Shown here piece after piece: positions 63,786 to 64,000 of a stretch of DNA of 64,000 bases. The notes beneath the pieces are model-generated. The model searched no databases. It saw only the letters and a list, made by a program, of their open reading frames with translations, and was not told the DNA's origin. Source of the DNA: Auanema rhodensis (lineage: Eukaryota > Nematoda > Chromadorea > Rhabditida > Rhabditidae); assembly GCA_964057225.1 (NCBI GenBank), contig OZ059900.1, positions 16,569,638 to 16,633,637 of the forward strand. The letters are read 5' to 3'. A program made the translations under genes and the position numbers. The stretch's first letter is position 1, and each line of letters begins with the position of its first letter.

Positions 63786-64000
63786 ACTCATGCAATGTCA
63801 ATGAAACCTAGCTCAAAATTGTTCCTACAACGTCTAGTTCCACTTTCACGACAAAAAAACAGGGGTTAGAAAATTAAGGAAATTAGCATATTCTGAGGGC
63901 ACGCCTCTTATGGCTAATATTGATTAAATCGATTTTTGTTCATATGAGTCGTCAAATGCAACGAATTTCAGCGTGTTACATACTAAAATGAAGCATTTTA

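Larger units (their letters stand above)
36771..64000. repeat. Satellite B array, 342-bp unit, 79 complete copies plus a partial
   Basis: This is a second tandem repeat unrelated to satA. Taking ACTCATGCAATG as unit start, copies begin at 36771, 37113, 37455 and 37797, and the start at 63447 is exactly 36771 + 78 x 342, so 78 consecutive units keep a 342-bp register. The 79th is 339 bp (63,447-63,785) and a partial unit runs off the end. A hand count of the first unit gives 115 G+C in 342 (about 34%). The unit contains a 7-A tract, a GC-rich hairpin-like block, the palindrome AAATCGATTT and a CENP-B-box-like site. Units differ by a few substitutions only. There is no interruption by any other element. 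The family is not one I recognise; its role (possibly centromeric) is inference. The array continues beyond the window. Confidence 0.97.

Noticed and set aside
1-64000. CRISPR array
   Set aside because: Repeats abut directly with no variable spacers, units are 225-342 bp, and there are no cas genes.
1-64000. Pol III internal promoters, tRNA-like or 5S-like sequence in either unit
   Set aside because: No GGTTCGANTCC-type B box or tRNA fold was seen in either unit on either strand.

Overview
This window contains no convincing gene. It is two head-to-tail satellite DNA arrays that meet at one abrupt junction near 36,759-36,770. About 36.7 kb is an AT-rich satellite of roughly 232 bp (called satA here; about 159 units). 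The remaining 27.2 kb is an unrelated AT-rich satellite of 342 bp (satB; 79 complete units plus a partial one cut by the window end). I see no rRNA, tRNA, protein-coding gene, intact transposon, telomere array or CRISPR. The only long open frames are by-products of the repeat units. The organism is almost certainly a eukaryote, because tens of kilobases of simple tandem satellite with local higher-order structure are typical of centromeric, pericentromeric or other heterochromatin. By hand count the GC content is about 31% (satA) and 34% (satB). CpG is not depleted in either unit, which argues against a heavily CpG-methylated vertebrate-type genome, but I cannot name a species or recognise either satellite.

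satA (1-36,758). Three unit types alternate. A1 is 232 bp. A2 is usually 225 bp and carries linked substitutions plus a 7-bp deletion. A3 mixes A1 and A2 features and occurs as blocks of two or three units. Minor versions have a 1-bp deletion (231 bp), that deletion plus a 9-bp insertion (240 bp), or a 66-bp deletion (166 bp). The left end is nearly pure A1, and A2 and A3 become common toward the satB junction. On top of the monomer repeat lie nested duplications. A segment at 5,112-14,543 recurs at 15,047-26,096, almost unchanged except that the second copy has gained an extra 1,618-bp tandem duplication. Inside both copies are an older 1,147-bp tandem duplication and a 471-bp (231+240) dimer repeat.

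Junction (36,759-36,770). The last satA unit stops after 119 bp. Twelve bases follow that belong clearly to neither repeat, then satB starts in mid-unit. There is no transposon, gene or target-site duplication at the join.

satB (36,771-64,000). The first 78 consecutive units keep an exact 342-bp register; the 79th is 339 bp. Each unit holds a 37-bp imperfect inverted repeat with a GC-rich centre, an invariant 10-bp palindrome, and a 17-bp site matching the mammalian CENP-B box at 12 of 17 positions, including 7 of the 9 key bases. Local higher-order repeats of 3, 4 and 8 units are visible from shared point variants. A distinct subfamily appears only after about 56.9 kb.

The elements do not form a pathway. 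The likely role is structural (centromeric or pericentromeric chromatin), and that is inference. The most interesting points are the CENP-B-box-like site in a 2 x 171-bp unit, the strict length uniformity of satB against the indel-rich satA, the bare junction, and the layered history of duplications.
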